Position numbers and translations under genes: made by a program. A stretch of 64,000 bases of DNA. Origin: DATJPR01 sp963752915 (GTDB taxonomy: Bacteria > Bacteroidota > Ignavibacteria > UBA10030 > UBA6906). The notes under the pieces were generated by a model that was not told the origin of the DNA, did not search any database, and was given only the letters and a program-made list of their open reading frames with translations. The DNA lies in the NCBI GenBank assembly GCA_963752915.1, contig CAVVZZ010000007.1, positions 186,001 to 250,000 on the forward strand, read 5' to 3'. Position 1 is the stretch's first letter. Each line of letters opens with the position of its first letter. Below are positions 41,733 to 50,861 of the stretch, piece by piece.

Positions 41733-42620
41733 ATGTGTTATACCATGGACCTCCACCTCTCCAACATAGCGCCCCTTCTGGCACTGACAATCGTCGCACC
41801 TGCCGGTGTCCTCCATTCCCAGGAGACACGGGAGATCGGCCGGACGACGGAAAAAGAACTCAAGGTCGTCGTCAACACCTCCTTTGGCTCATTGCATATT
41901 TCCCGCGGTGAACCGGCCCAAGTCGTCGTCATGGAAAGCCGGAAACAGAAATCCGGCGAATTCAACTACGACTATTCGGTCCGGAACCGCGTCGGCTACA
42001 TGGACCTCACTCTCGGCCAGGGTGAGAACATGGACAACGATTCGCAGAACAAGAAATTCCATTTTGCGGATCTCAAGAGCGGAGAATGGTCTCTCCGGTT
42101 TTCAGACGCCATTCCGATTTCGTTTGATCTCGAACTCGGTGTCGGTCAGGGAGACCTGAATCTCTCCGGTCTTCAGGTGAAAGATCTGAACCTCTCGACA
42201 GGAGCAAGCGATGTTTGCCTTGCGTTTGACGAGCCGAACAGGTCGATGATTGAAAACCTGAACATTGAAGCCGGGGTGAGCAAGTTCGAAGGGCGGAACC
42301 TCGGCAACGCGAATTTCCGGCATTTCAAGTTCCAGGGCGGAGTGGGGACATTCAAACTGGATTTCGGCGGCGAGACCGCCCATGAGGTGGACCTCGATGT
42401 TCAGGTGGGAATGGGTCTCCTGACTATGGTTATCCCGTCATCGATCGGAGCGCGCGTCTCATATGAAAAGAACTGGATCTCGCGCGTCGATTGCCCGGAC
42501 GATTTTTCCTCGAATGGCGACACCGAATTTATCAGCTCCAACTACGATACCGCAAAAGGGAAGATGATCATCAAGATCGAATCAGGTGTGGGCAGCGTGC
42601 GCATTCGACGATCAGACTGA
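41733..42620 (+). CDS. Toast-rack/DUF4097-like exported beta protein
   Basis: 295 residues. A hydrophobic N-terminal segment (about 8-27, ending in LHSQE) is a likely signal peptide. The rest is a series of short beta strands with repeated glycines and aspartates (SFDLELGVGQGDLNLSGLQVKDLNLSTGASDV; FKFQGGVGTFKLDFGG; DLDVQVGMGLLTMVIP), as in toast_rack_N and LiaF-like domains. The start could be the second Met (MDLHLSN). It lies 45 bases after the sigma-factor gene and probably in the same transcript; a role in envelope sensing is only an inference from that. Confidence 0.8.
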   Translation: MCYTMDLHLSNIAPLLALTIVAPAGVLHSQETREIGRTTEKELKVVVNTSFGSLHISRGEPAQVVVMESRKQKSGEFNYDYSVRNRVGYMDLTLGQGENMDNDSQNKKFHFADLKSGEWSLRFSDAIPISFDLELGVGQGDLNLSGLQVKDLNLSTGASDVCLAFDEPNRSMIENLNIEAGVSKFEGRNLGNANFRHFKFQGGVGTFKLDFGGETAHEVDLDVQVGMGLLTMVIPSSIGARVSYEKNWISRVDCPDDFSSNGDTEFISSNYDTAKGKMIIKIESGVGSVRIRRSD

Positions 42621-42630
42621 AGTACGGCCT

Positions 42631-42786
42631 AGAGTAGGACGTAGGAAGTAGACAGTAGGAAGAAAGTTGATGCTCAGGAAGCGGTATGGAGTAAGCAGCC
42701 CCGCCGCTAAGTGAATTCAGAAATCCGATATCAGATATCTGAGTTCAGAATTGTTGTTCGTCCCCCCCTCCCCCTATCTCCCCATC
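42631..42786. repeat. Composite low-complexity intergenic element, overlapping the rluD end
   Basis: It contains a GTAGGACGTAGGAAGTAGACAG block (42631-42665), an ATTCAGA/ATATCAGATATC block (42712-42750) and a C-rich block CCCCCCCTCCCCCTATC (42760-42786). The last two blocks run into the 3' end of rluD (stop at 42745-42747), so the final residues of RluD are encoded by repeat sequence. Confidence 0.82.
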
Positions 42787-43749
42787 CTTTTTCTGCAGCT
42801 CTGCGATCACCTGCTGCATGTCCGCGGGTAACTCGGAATCGAAGAACACCTGTTTTCCTGTCGTCGGATGCACGAACCCGAGTGTCTTTGCATGCAGGGC
42901 CTGGCGGGGGATCATGGCAAGCAGCCGTTCGACTTCCGCCTTTTGCTTTTGCGTGCCGGGTCCGGCAATGAGATGCCGGCCATTGTATGTCGGGTCACCG
43001 AACACGGGATGATGGACATGGGCGAGATGAACGCGAATCTGATGCGTCCTCCCGGTCTTCAACCTGAGTCTGACGTGTGCAAGATACGCGAACTGACGAA
43101 TGACTTCGTAGGTGGTGATGGAAGGTTTCCCGCCCGACACGACGGCCATTTTTTTCCGATCCGACTTTGACCGGCCGAGCTCTGCTTCGATGGTCCCGCT
43201 CAGGTTTTTGAACACGCCCCACACCAATGCCTGATATTCCCTGGTCGTGGTTCTCCGCGCAAACTGTCTCGCGAGCTTTGCGTGGACGACGTCATTCTTC
43301 GCAACGACGAGCAGGCCCGATGTGTCCTTGTCGAGACGATGGACGATCCCGGGTCGGACAGCCGCATCGTTCACCGCGGAGAGCGCGCGCGTATGGAACA
43401 GAAGAGCGTTGACGAGGGTCCCGTGATAGTTCCCGTGCGCAGGATGGACCACCATCCCCGCCGACTTATTGACGATCAGGAGGTCGTCATCCTCATAGAC
43501 AATGTCGAGGGGGATCTGTTCAGGCTCCGCGTCCTGGGGAGGCGGCTTCGGAAGAGTGATGCGGATGATCTCACCGCCGGAGACCGGATAGCTTGAACGG
43601 ACGGTCTTGCCGTTGACGAGAACCGTGCCGTCTTTGATTGCTTTCTGGACTTTGGACCGGGTGGCGTTTTGGACGTGCGCGGTCAGGTAGGTATCGAGGC
43701 GTTCCTTCTTCTGTCCGGGAGGAACGACGATCTCGAATTCGTAGGGCAT
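42745..43749 (-). CDS. rluD: RluA-family 23S rRNA pseudouridine synthase, RluD-like
   Basis: 334 residues. An S4-like N-terminal domain (about 8-75) has RLDTYLTAHV..ATRSKVQKAIKDGTVLVNG. The catalytic motif VHRLDKDTSGLLVVAKN (about 137-153, Asp nucleophile) and LKTGRTHQIRVHLAHVHHPVFGD (about 215-237) define the family. It probably makes pseudouridines in helix 69 of 23S rRNA. The C-terminal tail EIGGGGDEQQF is encoded within the low-complexity repeat and is probably not conserved. Last gene of the eight-gene operon. Confidence 0.94.
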   Translation of the reverse strand: MPYEFEIVVPPGQKKERLDTYLTAHVQNATRSKVQKAIKDGTVLVNGKTVRSSYPVSGGEIIRITLPKPPPQDAEPEQIPLDIVYEDDDLLIVNKSAGMVVHPAHGNYHGTLVNALLFHTRALSAVNDAAVRPGIVHRLDKDTSGLLVVAKNDVVHAKLARQFARRTTTREYQALVWGVFKNLSGTIEAELGRSKSDRKKMAVVSGGKPSITTYEVIRQFAYLAHVRLRLKTGRTHQIRVHLAHVHHPVFGDPTYNGRHLIAGPGTQKQKAEVERLLAMIPRQALHAKTLGFVHPTTGKQVFFDSELPADMQQVIAELQKKDGEIGGGGDEQQF

Positions 43750-43796
43750 ACGCCGGGCAGGATGTGCCGATTGGTGTGACGGGGCCGACCGACCGT

Positions 43797-44408
43797 CTAC
43801 TCTTTGCCGGCCTGTGCTTCAGCCGAGCCGGCGGGGTCCGCCGCGATGCGTTCAGGCACCCCGGGTTTGGCAGGGTCGATGGCCGACCGATGAAAGACGA
43901 ACACGAGCAGGACACCGATTGTCACACAGGCATCTGCAAGGTTGAAGACAGGCCACCGGTGGAAGTGATAGAAACCAAGATCGAGGTTGAAGAAATCGAC
44001 GTCGATGAAATCCACCACCTTGCCGTAGAAGAGCGGCGCCTGGTCGAACAGCATCCCGTAGAACACCCGGTCCACGAGATTTCCGAGTGCTCCGCCGAGA
44101 ATCATTGCCAGTGCGATGCGGAATCCGAGCCGTTCACTCCGTACCCGATACAGATACACGAGGATCAGGATGCTGGCGAGAATCGAGATCACGGCGAAGA
44201 GGGACTTCCCCCCGAGTTCGATCCCGAACGCCATGCCCGGGTTTTCGATGTACGTCAACCGCAGGAACTCTCCGAGAACCTTGTGGCTGACTCCGTACTG
44301 AAGCCCCGGCCAGGAAATGTTGAGGGGCGCAAACGTAAGCCCCCGCACCAGAAGTTTCGAGAACTGGTCGGCAAGGACGATCCCGAGACTGAGCCAGAGG
44401 ACCCGCAC
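43797..44408 (-). CDS. lspA: Lipoprotein signal peptidase II
   Basis: 203 residues. Four membrane helices with the conserved ADQFSKLLV (about 14-22), YIENPGMAFGI (about 53-63), GGALGNLVDRVFYG (about 104-117, first catalytic Asp) and VVDFIDVDF with WPVFNLADACVTIG (about 152-165, second Asp). It cleaves prolipoprotein signal peptides in the inner membrane. A hydrophilic C-terminal tail of about 30 residues (ADPAGSAEAQAG) extends beyond the usual end. Three bases separate it from the TraR/DksA-like gene. Confidence 0.96.
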   Translation of the reverse strand: MRVLWLSLGIVLADQFSKLLVRGLTFAPLNISWPGLQYGVSHKVLGEFLRLTYIENPGMAFGIELGGKSLFAVISILASILILVYLYRVRSERLGFRIALAMILGGALGNLVDRVFYGMLFDQAPLFYGKVVDFIDVDFFNLDLGFYHFHRWPVFNLADACVTIGVLLVFVFHRSAIDPAKPGVPERIAADPAGSAEAQAGKE

Positions 44409-44411
44409 CGG

Positions 44412-45002
44412 TCACTCTCCCTTTTTCTTCGCCATCGCGATGCGGCCGCGTTCGCAGGGCATCCCGGTGTTTTTGTATTCTGCGCAGGTTTGGGCGGTAG
44501 GGACCGCTTCCAACCGTTCCTTCGGGACAAGGAGACCGCAGATGCGACACACACCGTAGCTCTTCGCGTCGATCCGGGCAAGCGCATCATCAAGCTGGTT
44601 CACGTACTTGCTGCTGCGAGAGGCGAAGAGAAACGTCTTTTCGCGCTCCATGGCATCGGTGCCCTGTTCCATGTGCAGGGAGTAGTTCGAGCTCTCGCTC
44701 ACATACTCGCCGGTGCTGACGTCCATCATGCTCTCCTTCAGAGCATCGAGTTCATCCAGCGTCTCTTTGCGTTTTGTCAGGATCATCTCTTTAAACGCCT
44801 TCAGCTCTTCCGAAGAATACGCTGTCGGCTCCCGTCGTTCCGTTCCCATCTTCTTTGTCGTCGCCTTCTTTTTGCTCTTTTGAACACGACCCGCCGGGCC
44901 TTTCGCGGCAGTGGACTTTGCCGTTTTCTTGCCGTGCGAGGCGGCTTTCTTTTTGGACGACGCAGTTGATTTGACAACCGCCCGTGTTCCCTTTGTCGCC
45001 AT
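44412..45002 (-). CDS. TraR/DksA-like zinc-finger protein with Lys-rich N-terminus
   Basis: 196 residues. Residues 1-55 are Lys/Ala/Thr/Ser-rich (SSKKKAASHGKKTAKSTAA), like a histone H1 tail. Residues about 65-150 form the coiled coil (LKAFKEMILTKRKETLDELDALKE), and the C-terminal finger is YGVCRICGLLVPKERL followed by TCAEYKN. Three of the usual four zinc Cys are clear; the fourth position is Tyr, with a later Cys (MPCERG) perhaps compensating. Such proteins bind RNA polymerase through the secondary channel; whether this one works with ppGpp is not known. Located between ileS and lspA. Confidence 0.85.
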   Translation of the reverse strand: MATKGTRAVVKSTASSKKKAASHGKKTAKSTAAKGPAGRVQKSKKKATTKKMGTERREPTAYSSEELKAFKEMILTKRKETLDELDALKESMMDVSTGEYVSESSNYSLHMEQGTDAMEREKTFLFASRSSKYVNQLDDALARIDAKSYGVCRICGLLVPKERLEAVPTAQTCAEYKNTGMPCERGRIAMAKKKGE

Positions 45003-45028
45003 GGATGTTCCTCGCTCCTTACGATAGG

Positions 45029-48000
45029 TTAGATCTGAGGACGGCGTTTAATCCCGACGTGGACCGCAATTCCATTCAATTCCACGGTGGAATCGTATTC
45101 GCCGGCCTCAAAGACAAACATGAATTCTGTTGCCAGTGTTTCCGATTGAATATATGCGCGCATTTTTTCCAGCATCGCTTTCACTTCTGCGGGTGCTTCG
45201 CAGAAGATTGCAATCCTGTCTGTGACTGCAAACCCCGCATCCTTCCGCATGTTTTGCAGGCGGTTCACGAACTCCCGTGCGTTCCCTTCCGCAAGGAGCT
45301 GTTCATCCAGCGTTGTGTCGAGCGCCACCGTGAGCGAGCCGTTTGACTCCACCAGCCATCCCTGGATCTCTTCGCGCACGATTTCGACGTCGTCCGCCCC
45401 AATCGTGACCTTCTCGCCCTTCGCTTCCAGGCCGACGCTCCCGGAGGACTCCAGTGCGGCGATTTCCCCGGCCGTCATCTCCTTGATCCGTGCGGCAATC
45501 GCCTGGACGTTCTTGCCGAATCTCGGACCCAGCGCTTTGAAATTCGGCTTTGCTTTCTTTCGGACCAGTCCCGAGGCGTCCGTCACATACTCGATCTTTT
45601 TCACGTTGATTTCGTCCAAGATCACGTCCTGCATCTGCCGGATCTCGGCGCGCTCATGTTCTCCGGCAATCGGGAGAATGATTCGCCGAAGCGGCTGTCG
45701 TACCTTGAGGTTCGATTTCATGCGCATGGCGCGAACCAGCATGACGATCTTTTCGGCACGTTCCATGCGTTCTTCAAGGTCTTTGTCGATGATCGACGGA
45801 TCGGCCTTCGGCATCGCCGCAAGATGCACCGACTCCGCATCGTCGCGGTGGGCAATGCCGTTCAAGTTGCGGTGAAGCTCTTCCGCGAGAAACGGGACGA
45901 ACGGCGCGATCATCTTCACGACCGCGTCGAGGCACTCATACAGCGTCTGGTTCGCCGCGGTCTTGTCTTTCCCTTTTTCGCTTTTCCAGAAACGGCGGCG
46001 GTTCCTTCGGACGTACCAGTTCGAGAGCTGGTCGATGGTAAATTCGCTCACACTCCGTGCTGCTTTGGTGATGTCATACGCCTCCATGTACGCTTCATAG
46101 CGCAACAGGAGTGATTGCAGCTCGGAGAGAATCCACCGGTCGATTTCCTGCCGTTCCCCCGGCGGAATGCGCGGCTCGGCGTACGTGAACCCGTCAATGT
46201 TCGCGTACAAGGCGAAGAACGCATAGGTGTTCACGAGAGTTCCGAAGAACTTTCGCTGAACGTCGAGCAACCCCTCCGTATCGAAGCTCGTCGGGCGCCA
46301 TGGCGGGCTTGTTGTCACGAGATACCAGCGCGTGGTATCGGCCCCGTACCGCGTCAGCACCGAAAACGGATCGACCGTATTCCCCTTGGACTTCGACATT
46401 TTCTGCCCATCCTTGTCGAGGATGAGCTCATTTACCATGACAGTTCGGTACGCGGGCTTGTCGAACAGGAAGGTCCCGATTGCATGCAGCGAATAAAACC
46501 ACCCGCGTGTCTGGTCGATCCCTTCGCAGATGAAGTCGGAGGGATATTGTTCCCCCGACTCGATCAACTCGCGGTGCTCGAAGGGGTAATGCCATTGCGC
46601 GAACGGCATCGAGCCGGAGTCGAACCAGACATCGATCAACTCGGGCACGCGGCGCATGGTGCCGCCGCATGAACACCGGAACGTCACCCCGTCAACATAC
46701 GGCTTGTGGAGATCGACCGGGTCGGGGACATTCTCGCCTTGCTTGAGTTCGGCGATGCTCCCGACGCACCGTTGTTTGCCGCACTGTTCGCACGTCCACA
46801 CCGGTAGCGGCGTCCCCCAGAATCTGTCGCGAGAGAGCGCCCAGTCCTTGTTTTCTTCGAGCCAGTTGCCGAACCGTCCCACGCCTACTTCGGGGGGGAC
46901 CCAGTTGATCTGATTGTTCAGCTCGATCATGCGCTGCGCGAACTTCGTGGTCTGAATATACCACGATTCGCGCGCGTAGTACAGCAAGGGGGTTTTGCAT
47001 CGCCAGCAGTGGGGATAGCTGTGCGTCACGGTCTCACGCTTGTACAGGATCCCCCGTTCTTTCAGGTTCCGAATGATGTCGTGATCGGCCTCTTTGACGA
47101 ACTTTCCCTGAAAGTCGGGAACGTCGGGACCGAACTCGCCGCTCTTGTTCACGGGATGGATCGTCGGAAGATCGTATTTCCGTCCGGCCTGATAATCGTC
47201 CTCGCCGTAGGCCGGTGCCATGTGGACGATCCCGGTGCCGTCTTCGATCGTGACGAAATCCGTGGTCACGACATAGAACGCTTTCTTGTCGACGGGGTGG
47301 TAGTTGAAAATCCGGTCATACTCCCAGCCGGCGAGCTCCCGCCCTTTGTACCTGCCGACGATCGCGTATTCTCCCTGGAGGACCGCGAGCCGCGCTTCAG
47401 CAAGAATCAGGTTCTCGCCGTTTTGCGAGACTTTGACATAGTCAACATCGGGTCCGACGGCGAGGGCAACGTTGGAAATAAGCGTCCACGGGGTGGTGGT
47501 CCAGACAAGGAACGATGTGGTCGCATCGCTCTTCAACCGCATTCGGACATAGACGCTCTGGTCCTTTACATCCTCGTATCCCTGCGACACTTCGTGTGAC
47601 GACAGCGGGGTCTCACACCGCGGGCAATACGGCTGGATCTTGTACCCCTTGTACATCAGCCCTTCGTCGTAGAACCGCTTGAGCGCCCACCAGACGGACT
47701 CGATATAGTCGTTTTCGAACGTTACATACGGATCGTGCAGGTCGACCCAGTATCCCATTTGCTCGGTCATCTGTTCCCATTCGGTCTTGTACTTCCAGAC
47801 CGATTCCCTGCACTTCGCATTGAACTCTGCGACGCCGTATTTGACGATGTCGTCCTTGTGCTTGAACCCGAGCTGTTTTTCGACCTCAATCTCCACCGGA
47901 AGCCCGTGGGTATCCCAGCCGGCTTTGCGATGGACCTGAAATCCCCTCATCGTCTTATAGCGGCAGACGAGATCCTTCAGCGTCCGTGCCATCACGTGGT

Positions 48001-48172
48001 GGATGCCCGGCCGGCCGTTGGCCGTCGGCGGACCTTCATAGAAAGTGAATCCCGGATTCCCTTCCCTGCTCGTGATACTTTTCCGGAATATATCACGCTC
48101 CTTCCAGAACCGGAGAATTTCTTTCTCCATGGAAGGGTACGAAAGCTTGTCTGTGAGTTCCTTGAACGCCAT
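45029..48172 (-). CDS. ileS: Isoleucine-tRNA ligase
   Basis: 1047 residues, the long form. The class I signature PTANGRPGIHHVMARTLKD (about 49-67) has GIHH in place of HIGH, typical of the second IleS group that includes eukaryotic-like and often mupirocin-resistant enzymes. The editing domain is about 185-400, and KMSKSKGN lies near residue 590. Two CxxC-type sites (CPRCETPLSSHE, TCEQCGKQRC) may bind zinc. It loads Ile onto tRNA(Ile). The start MAFKELTDKLSYPSMEKEIL abuts the stop of the DUF2905 gene. Confidence 0.97.
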   Translation of the reverse strand: MAFKELTDKLSYPSMEKEILRFWKERDIFRKSITSREGNPGFTFYEGPPTANGRPGIHHVMARTLKDLVCRYKTMRGFQVHRKAGWDTHGLPVEIEVEKQLGFKHKDDIVKYGVAEFNAKCRESVWKYKTEWEQMTEQMGYWVDLHDPYVTFENDYIESVWWALKRFYDEGLMYKGYKIQPYCPRCETPLSSHEVSQGYEDVKDQSVYVRMRLKSDATTSFLVWTTTPWTLISNVALAVGPDVDYVKVSQNGENLILAEARLAVLQGEYAIVGRYKGRELAGWEYDRIFNYHPVDKKAFYVVTTDFVTIEDGTGIVHMAPAYGEDDYQAGRKYDLPTIHPVNKSGEFGPDVPDFQGKFVKEADHDIIRNLKERGILYKRETVTHSYPHCWRCKTPLLYYARESWYIQTTKFAQRMIELNNQINWVPPEVGVGRFGNWLEENKDWALSRDRFWGTPLPVWTCEQCGKQRCVGSIAELKQGENVPDPVDLHKPYVDGVTFRCSCGGTMRRVPELIDVWFDSGSMPFAQWHYPFEHRELIESGEQYPSDFICEGIDQTRGWFYSLHAIGTFLFDKPAYRTVMVNELILDKDGQKMSKSKGNTVDPFSVLTRYGADTTRWYLVTTSPPWRPTSFDTEGLLDVQRKFFGTLVNTYAFFALYANIDGFTYAEPRIPPGERQEIDRWILSELQSLLLRYEAYMEAYDITKAARSVSEFTIDQLSNWYVRRNRRRFWKSEKGKDKTAANQTLYECLDAVVKMIAPFVPFLAEELHRNLNGIAHRDDAESVHLAAMPKADPSIIDKDLEERMERAEKIVMLVRAMRMKSNLKVRQPLRRIILPIAGEHERAEIRQMQDVILDEINVKKIEYVTDASGLVRKKAKPNFKALGPRFGKNVQAIAARIKEMTAGEIAALESSGSVGLEAKGEKVTIGADDVEIVREEIQGWLVESNGSLTVALDTTLDEQLLAEGNAREFVNRLQNMRKDAGFAVTDRIAIFCEAPAEVKAMLEKMRAYIQSETLATEFMFVFEAGEYDSTVELNGIAVHVGIKRRPQI

Positions 48173-48394
48173 TTACTTTCTGAAATGAGAAATCAACCAG
48201 AGCACAAAGCTCAGCAGTACGCTGAGCAGGACACTCGTCCCGAGGGGGATGTACAGACGAAAATTCTCTCTTTCAATCGAGATGTCGCCGGGAAGTTTGC
48301 CTATCCAAGGGATGCGCGGAGTCAACATGAGCAACCCGCCAAGTATAGCAATCAGGATTCCTATGCCAACGAGTATTTTCCCAATTGACTCCAC
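48173..48394 (-). CDS. DUF2905 family small membrane protein
   Basis: 73 residues from a GTG at 48394 preceded by GAGGGGG; a TTG two codons upstream is also open. Sequence MESIGKILVGIGILIAILGGLLML, then IPWIGKLPGDISIERENFRLYIPLGTSVLLSVLLSFVLWL, matches DUF2905 throughout: two membrane helices joined by a LPGDI..ER.NF loop. Function unknown. It sits directly upstream of ileS with no gap. Confidence 0.92.
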   Translation of the reverse strand: MESIGKILVGIGILIAILGGLLMLTPRIPWIGKLPGDISIERENFRLYIPLGTSVLLSVLLSFVLWLISHFRK

Positions 48395-48457
48395 GTACAA
48401 TCCCCCTCAACGAGAGGAGCCTCGTCCGGACGTTGCATGCAACGTCCCGACATGACA

Positions 48458-49279
48458 TCAAATTTTTTCGACTACAGCTTTCATGATCGCCGTCAGCTTT
48501 GGCTCCGTCGCATTCGCCACGGCGATGATCTCTTCCACCTTCGCCGGCTGCAGGGCATCCGGGAAGCATTCGTCGGTGATAATGGAGAACCCGAGGACCT
48601 TGATCCCCATGTGGTTCGCGACGATGTTCTCGGGGACGGTCGACATTCCGACCGCGTCTGCACCGATGAAGCGAAGGAACCTGTACTCTGCGCGCGTCTC
48701 AAGGTTTGGTCCCGGGACCGCGACGAACACCCCCCGCTCCGTTTTGATCTTCAAATCGAGCGCAATCGACTCCGCCAACGCAATGAGCTCCCGGCTGTAC
48801 GGTTCCGACATATCGGGAAACCGTGGCCCGAGGCTGTCATCGTTCGGGCCGATGAGCGGATTATCGCCGAGCAGGTTGATATGATCACTGATGACCATGA
48901 TACTGCCACGGCAAAAGTTCGGGTTCATCCCCCCCGCCGCGTTGGAGATCAGCAGCGTCTTGACGCCGAGGAACTTCATGACCCGCACAGGGAAGGTCAC
49001 CTGCTGCAGGGTGTACCCCTCGTAATAGTGGAATCTCCCCTGCATCGCGACCACCGACTTGCCCGCCAGCGTGCCGAAGATGAGTTTGCCGTGATGCGAT
49101 TCAACCGTCGAAAGCGGGAAATGCGGGATGTCGCCATAGTCGATCACCACATCCGCTTTGATTTCTTTCGCAAGTCCGCCGAGGCCGGTTCCCAGAATAA
49201 TGCCGATCGACGGCGTCATCCTAGTCCGGGTGCGGAGATATGTCATCGACTCGTCAATGTGACTGCGAAGTTCTGTCAT
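48458..49279 (-). CDS. punA: Purine-nucleoside phosphorylase, trimeric PNP type
   Basis: 273 residues. IGIILGTGLGGLAKEI (about 25-40), the phosphate site STVESHHGKLIFGTLAGKSVVAMQGRFHYYEGY (about 56-88), NAAGGMNPNFCRGSIMVISDHINL (about 113-136) and the purine-site Glu/Asn in VGMSTVPENIVANHMGIKVLGFSIITD (about 212-238) identify PNP family 2. It cleaves inosine and guanosine to base and ribose-1-phosphate. It overlaps the DivIVA-like gene by 26 bases and precedes DUF2905 by 63. Confidence 0.96.
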   Translation of the reverse strand: MTELRSHIDESMTYLRTRTRMTPSIGIILGTGLGGLAKEIKADVVIDYGDIPHFPLSTVESHHGKLIFGTLAGKSVVAMQGRFHYYEGYTLQQVTFPVRVMKFLGVKTLLISNAAGGMNPNFCRGSIMVISDHINLLGDNPLIGPNDDSLGPRFPDMSEPYSRELIALAESIALDLKIKTERGVFVAVPGPNLETRAEYRFLRFIGADAVGMSTVPENIVANHMGIKVLGFSIITDECFPDALQPAKVEEIIAVANATEPKLTAIMKAVVEKI

Positions 49280-49811
49280 GGCTGATCGTTTTCATGATGG
49301 CGTCAACATCGAGATGGTCCTTCCCGGAGCCGAGCGAGGGCGAGGGATCGATCGATTGATCTGCACCGAGGTCCATGGCCTTGATCAGGTCGAGTTCCGA
49401 GGAGAGCATCACGCGCAGACGTCCGACAAGCGTTTCCCGCCGGACTTTGAGTTCGGCAATTTCGTTGTTGAGTTTCGAGAGCTCCCGGTTGCCGGCATCG
49501 ACGATGGCAGCAGCGCGGGATTCCGCTTCACGGATGATCGTTTCCGCTTCGCGCCGGGCGGCTTCGTACGTTTTCCCGGTCGCTTCTTGTGCCTGCATCA
49601 GCGTCTGCTGGAGCGTCTTTTCGATCTGCTTGTAGTCCCCGAGCTGGGTATCGAGGTGAATTTCCTTGTCGCGGGACTCTTTCAATTGCTTGAGGATCTC
49701 TTCCATGTCGACGGCGACCATTTCAAGGAACGTATCGACCTCGACAGGATCGTATCCGCGCATCAGTTTCTTGAACTGCTGTTTTCGAACATCAAGCGGA
49801 GTAAGCTTCAC
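49254..49811 (-). CDS. DivIVA domain protein
   Basis: 185 residues. MKLTPLDVRKQQFKKLMRGYDPVEVDTFLEMVA (about 1-33) is the N-terminal DivIVA membrane-binding domain, with the conserved L.PLDIR...F....RGYD..EVD.FL pattern. A coiled coil runs from about 35 to 140 (MEEILKQLKESRDKEIHL; AREAETIIREAESRAA). DivIVA-type proteins mark curved membrane or the cell pole; in Gram-negative FCB bacteria they occur as short versions of unclear role. Overlaps punA by 26 bases; 78 bases from yggS. Confidence 0.92.
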   Translation of the reverse strand: MKLTPLDVRKQQFKKLMRGYDPVEVDTFLEMVAVDMEEILKQLKESRDKEIHLDTQLGDYKQIEKTLQQTLMQAQEATGKTYEAARREAETIIREAESRAAAIVDAGNRELSKLNNEIAELKVRRETLVGRLRVMLSSELDLIKAMDLGADQSIDPSPSLGSGKDHLDVDAIMKTISHDRTSQSH

Positions 49812-49889
49812 TGTGATTTTCCCTCCTCATCTCGTTGTGCCGGGCTTCCTGCGTGCCGAATTCGGCGCTGCCAAGCGAAGCACGACGAT

Positions 49890-50591
49890 CTATGATCCTT
49901 CCCGCTTCTTCCGTGACCCGAAGATTGCCGTTCCAATCCGCACCAACGTCGAGCCTTCCTCGATGGCAACTTCGAAGTCTCCGGTCATCCCCATCGAAAG
50001 ATGCCGCATCGGGGCGTTGTCCTGCCGGCGAGCGGCTGCTGTCTCACGGAGTTGCCGAAGCACTCTGAACATCGGCCGGGAGCCCTCCGGATCGGGCAGG
50101 AACGGACCAATGGTCATGAAACCGTTGAGCCGGATCGACGCGAGCCCGCCAAGATCCGAAACCAGCTGCAATGCATTCTCCGGCCGGACACCGAATTTCG
50201 ACTCCTCGTGAGTCGTATTCACTTCGATGAGACAATCAATGACCCTGCCGGCCTTCTCTGCTCTCTCGTCAATCTCCCGCGCCAGCGCCACGTTGTCCAC
50301 CGAATGAATCATCGAGACCCAGGGTGCGATGAGCCGCACTTTGTTTCTCTGGAGATGCCCGATGAAATGCCAGCGGACATTCTCCGATGCGAGGGTCTGC
50401 CGCTTCTCCTGAAGCTCCTGGACGTAGTTCTCCCCGATATCGATGACACCGGCGGCGAGAGCCTCCCTCACCCGATCGACAGGGAAAGTTTTCGCCACCG
50501 CCACGAGCGTCACCTCGGAGGGATCTCTGCCGGCCCGAAGACACGTCCTGACGATCCTTCCCCGTATGTTTTCGAGGCTTTCGGCAATCAT
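49890..50591 (-). CDS. YggS/PLPBP family pyridoxal-phosphate homeostasis protein
   Basis: 233 residues from the ATG at 50591 (a TTG three codons upstream is open). LVAVAKTFPVDRVREALAAG (about 30-49) carries the PLP Lys, and DIGENYVQELQEKR, WHFIGHLQRNKV (about 78-89), SVDNVALAREI and GFMTIGPFLPDPEG, HLSMGMTGDFEVAIEEGSTLVRIGTAIFG complete the family pattern. It is a single-domain alanine racemase-like fold that buffers PLP. First gene of the eight-gene minus-strand operon ending in rluD. Confidence 0.95.
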   Translation of the reverse strand: MIAESLENIRGRIVRTCLRAGRDPSEVTLVAVAKTFPVDRVREALAAGVIDIGENYVQELQEKRQTLASENVRWHFIGHLQRNKVRLIAPWVSMIHSVDNVALAREIDERAEKAGRVIDCLIEVNTTHEESKFGVRPENALQLVSDLGGLASIRLNGFMTIGPFLPDPEGSRPMFRVLRQLRETAAARRQDNAPMRHLSMGMTGDFEVAIEEGSTLVRIGTAIFGSRKKREGS

Positions 50592-50861
50592 CTCAATCAA
50601 GCTGGATAATATACGCCCTCATGTCCTGAAAATCAACGCACTTGCGAGAGCAGAACGGAACAGTGACATCCGGTCACCGGCGGGACTCATCGGTGACAAA
50701 GTCTCTTTGCGTGTGATGATGTCTCCGCCCAATCGTTCACGACAGAATATGCTCAATTCGGATCGAATCGGGGATGAAATCTGATTGCTTGACTTCATAG
50801 CATTTTTTCTTTTTCTTGCTCTCACCGTTGAACGGAGTTAGTCCCTGAAAGAAAGAAGTCG

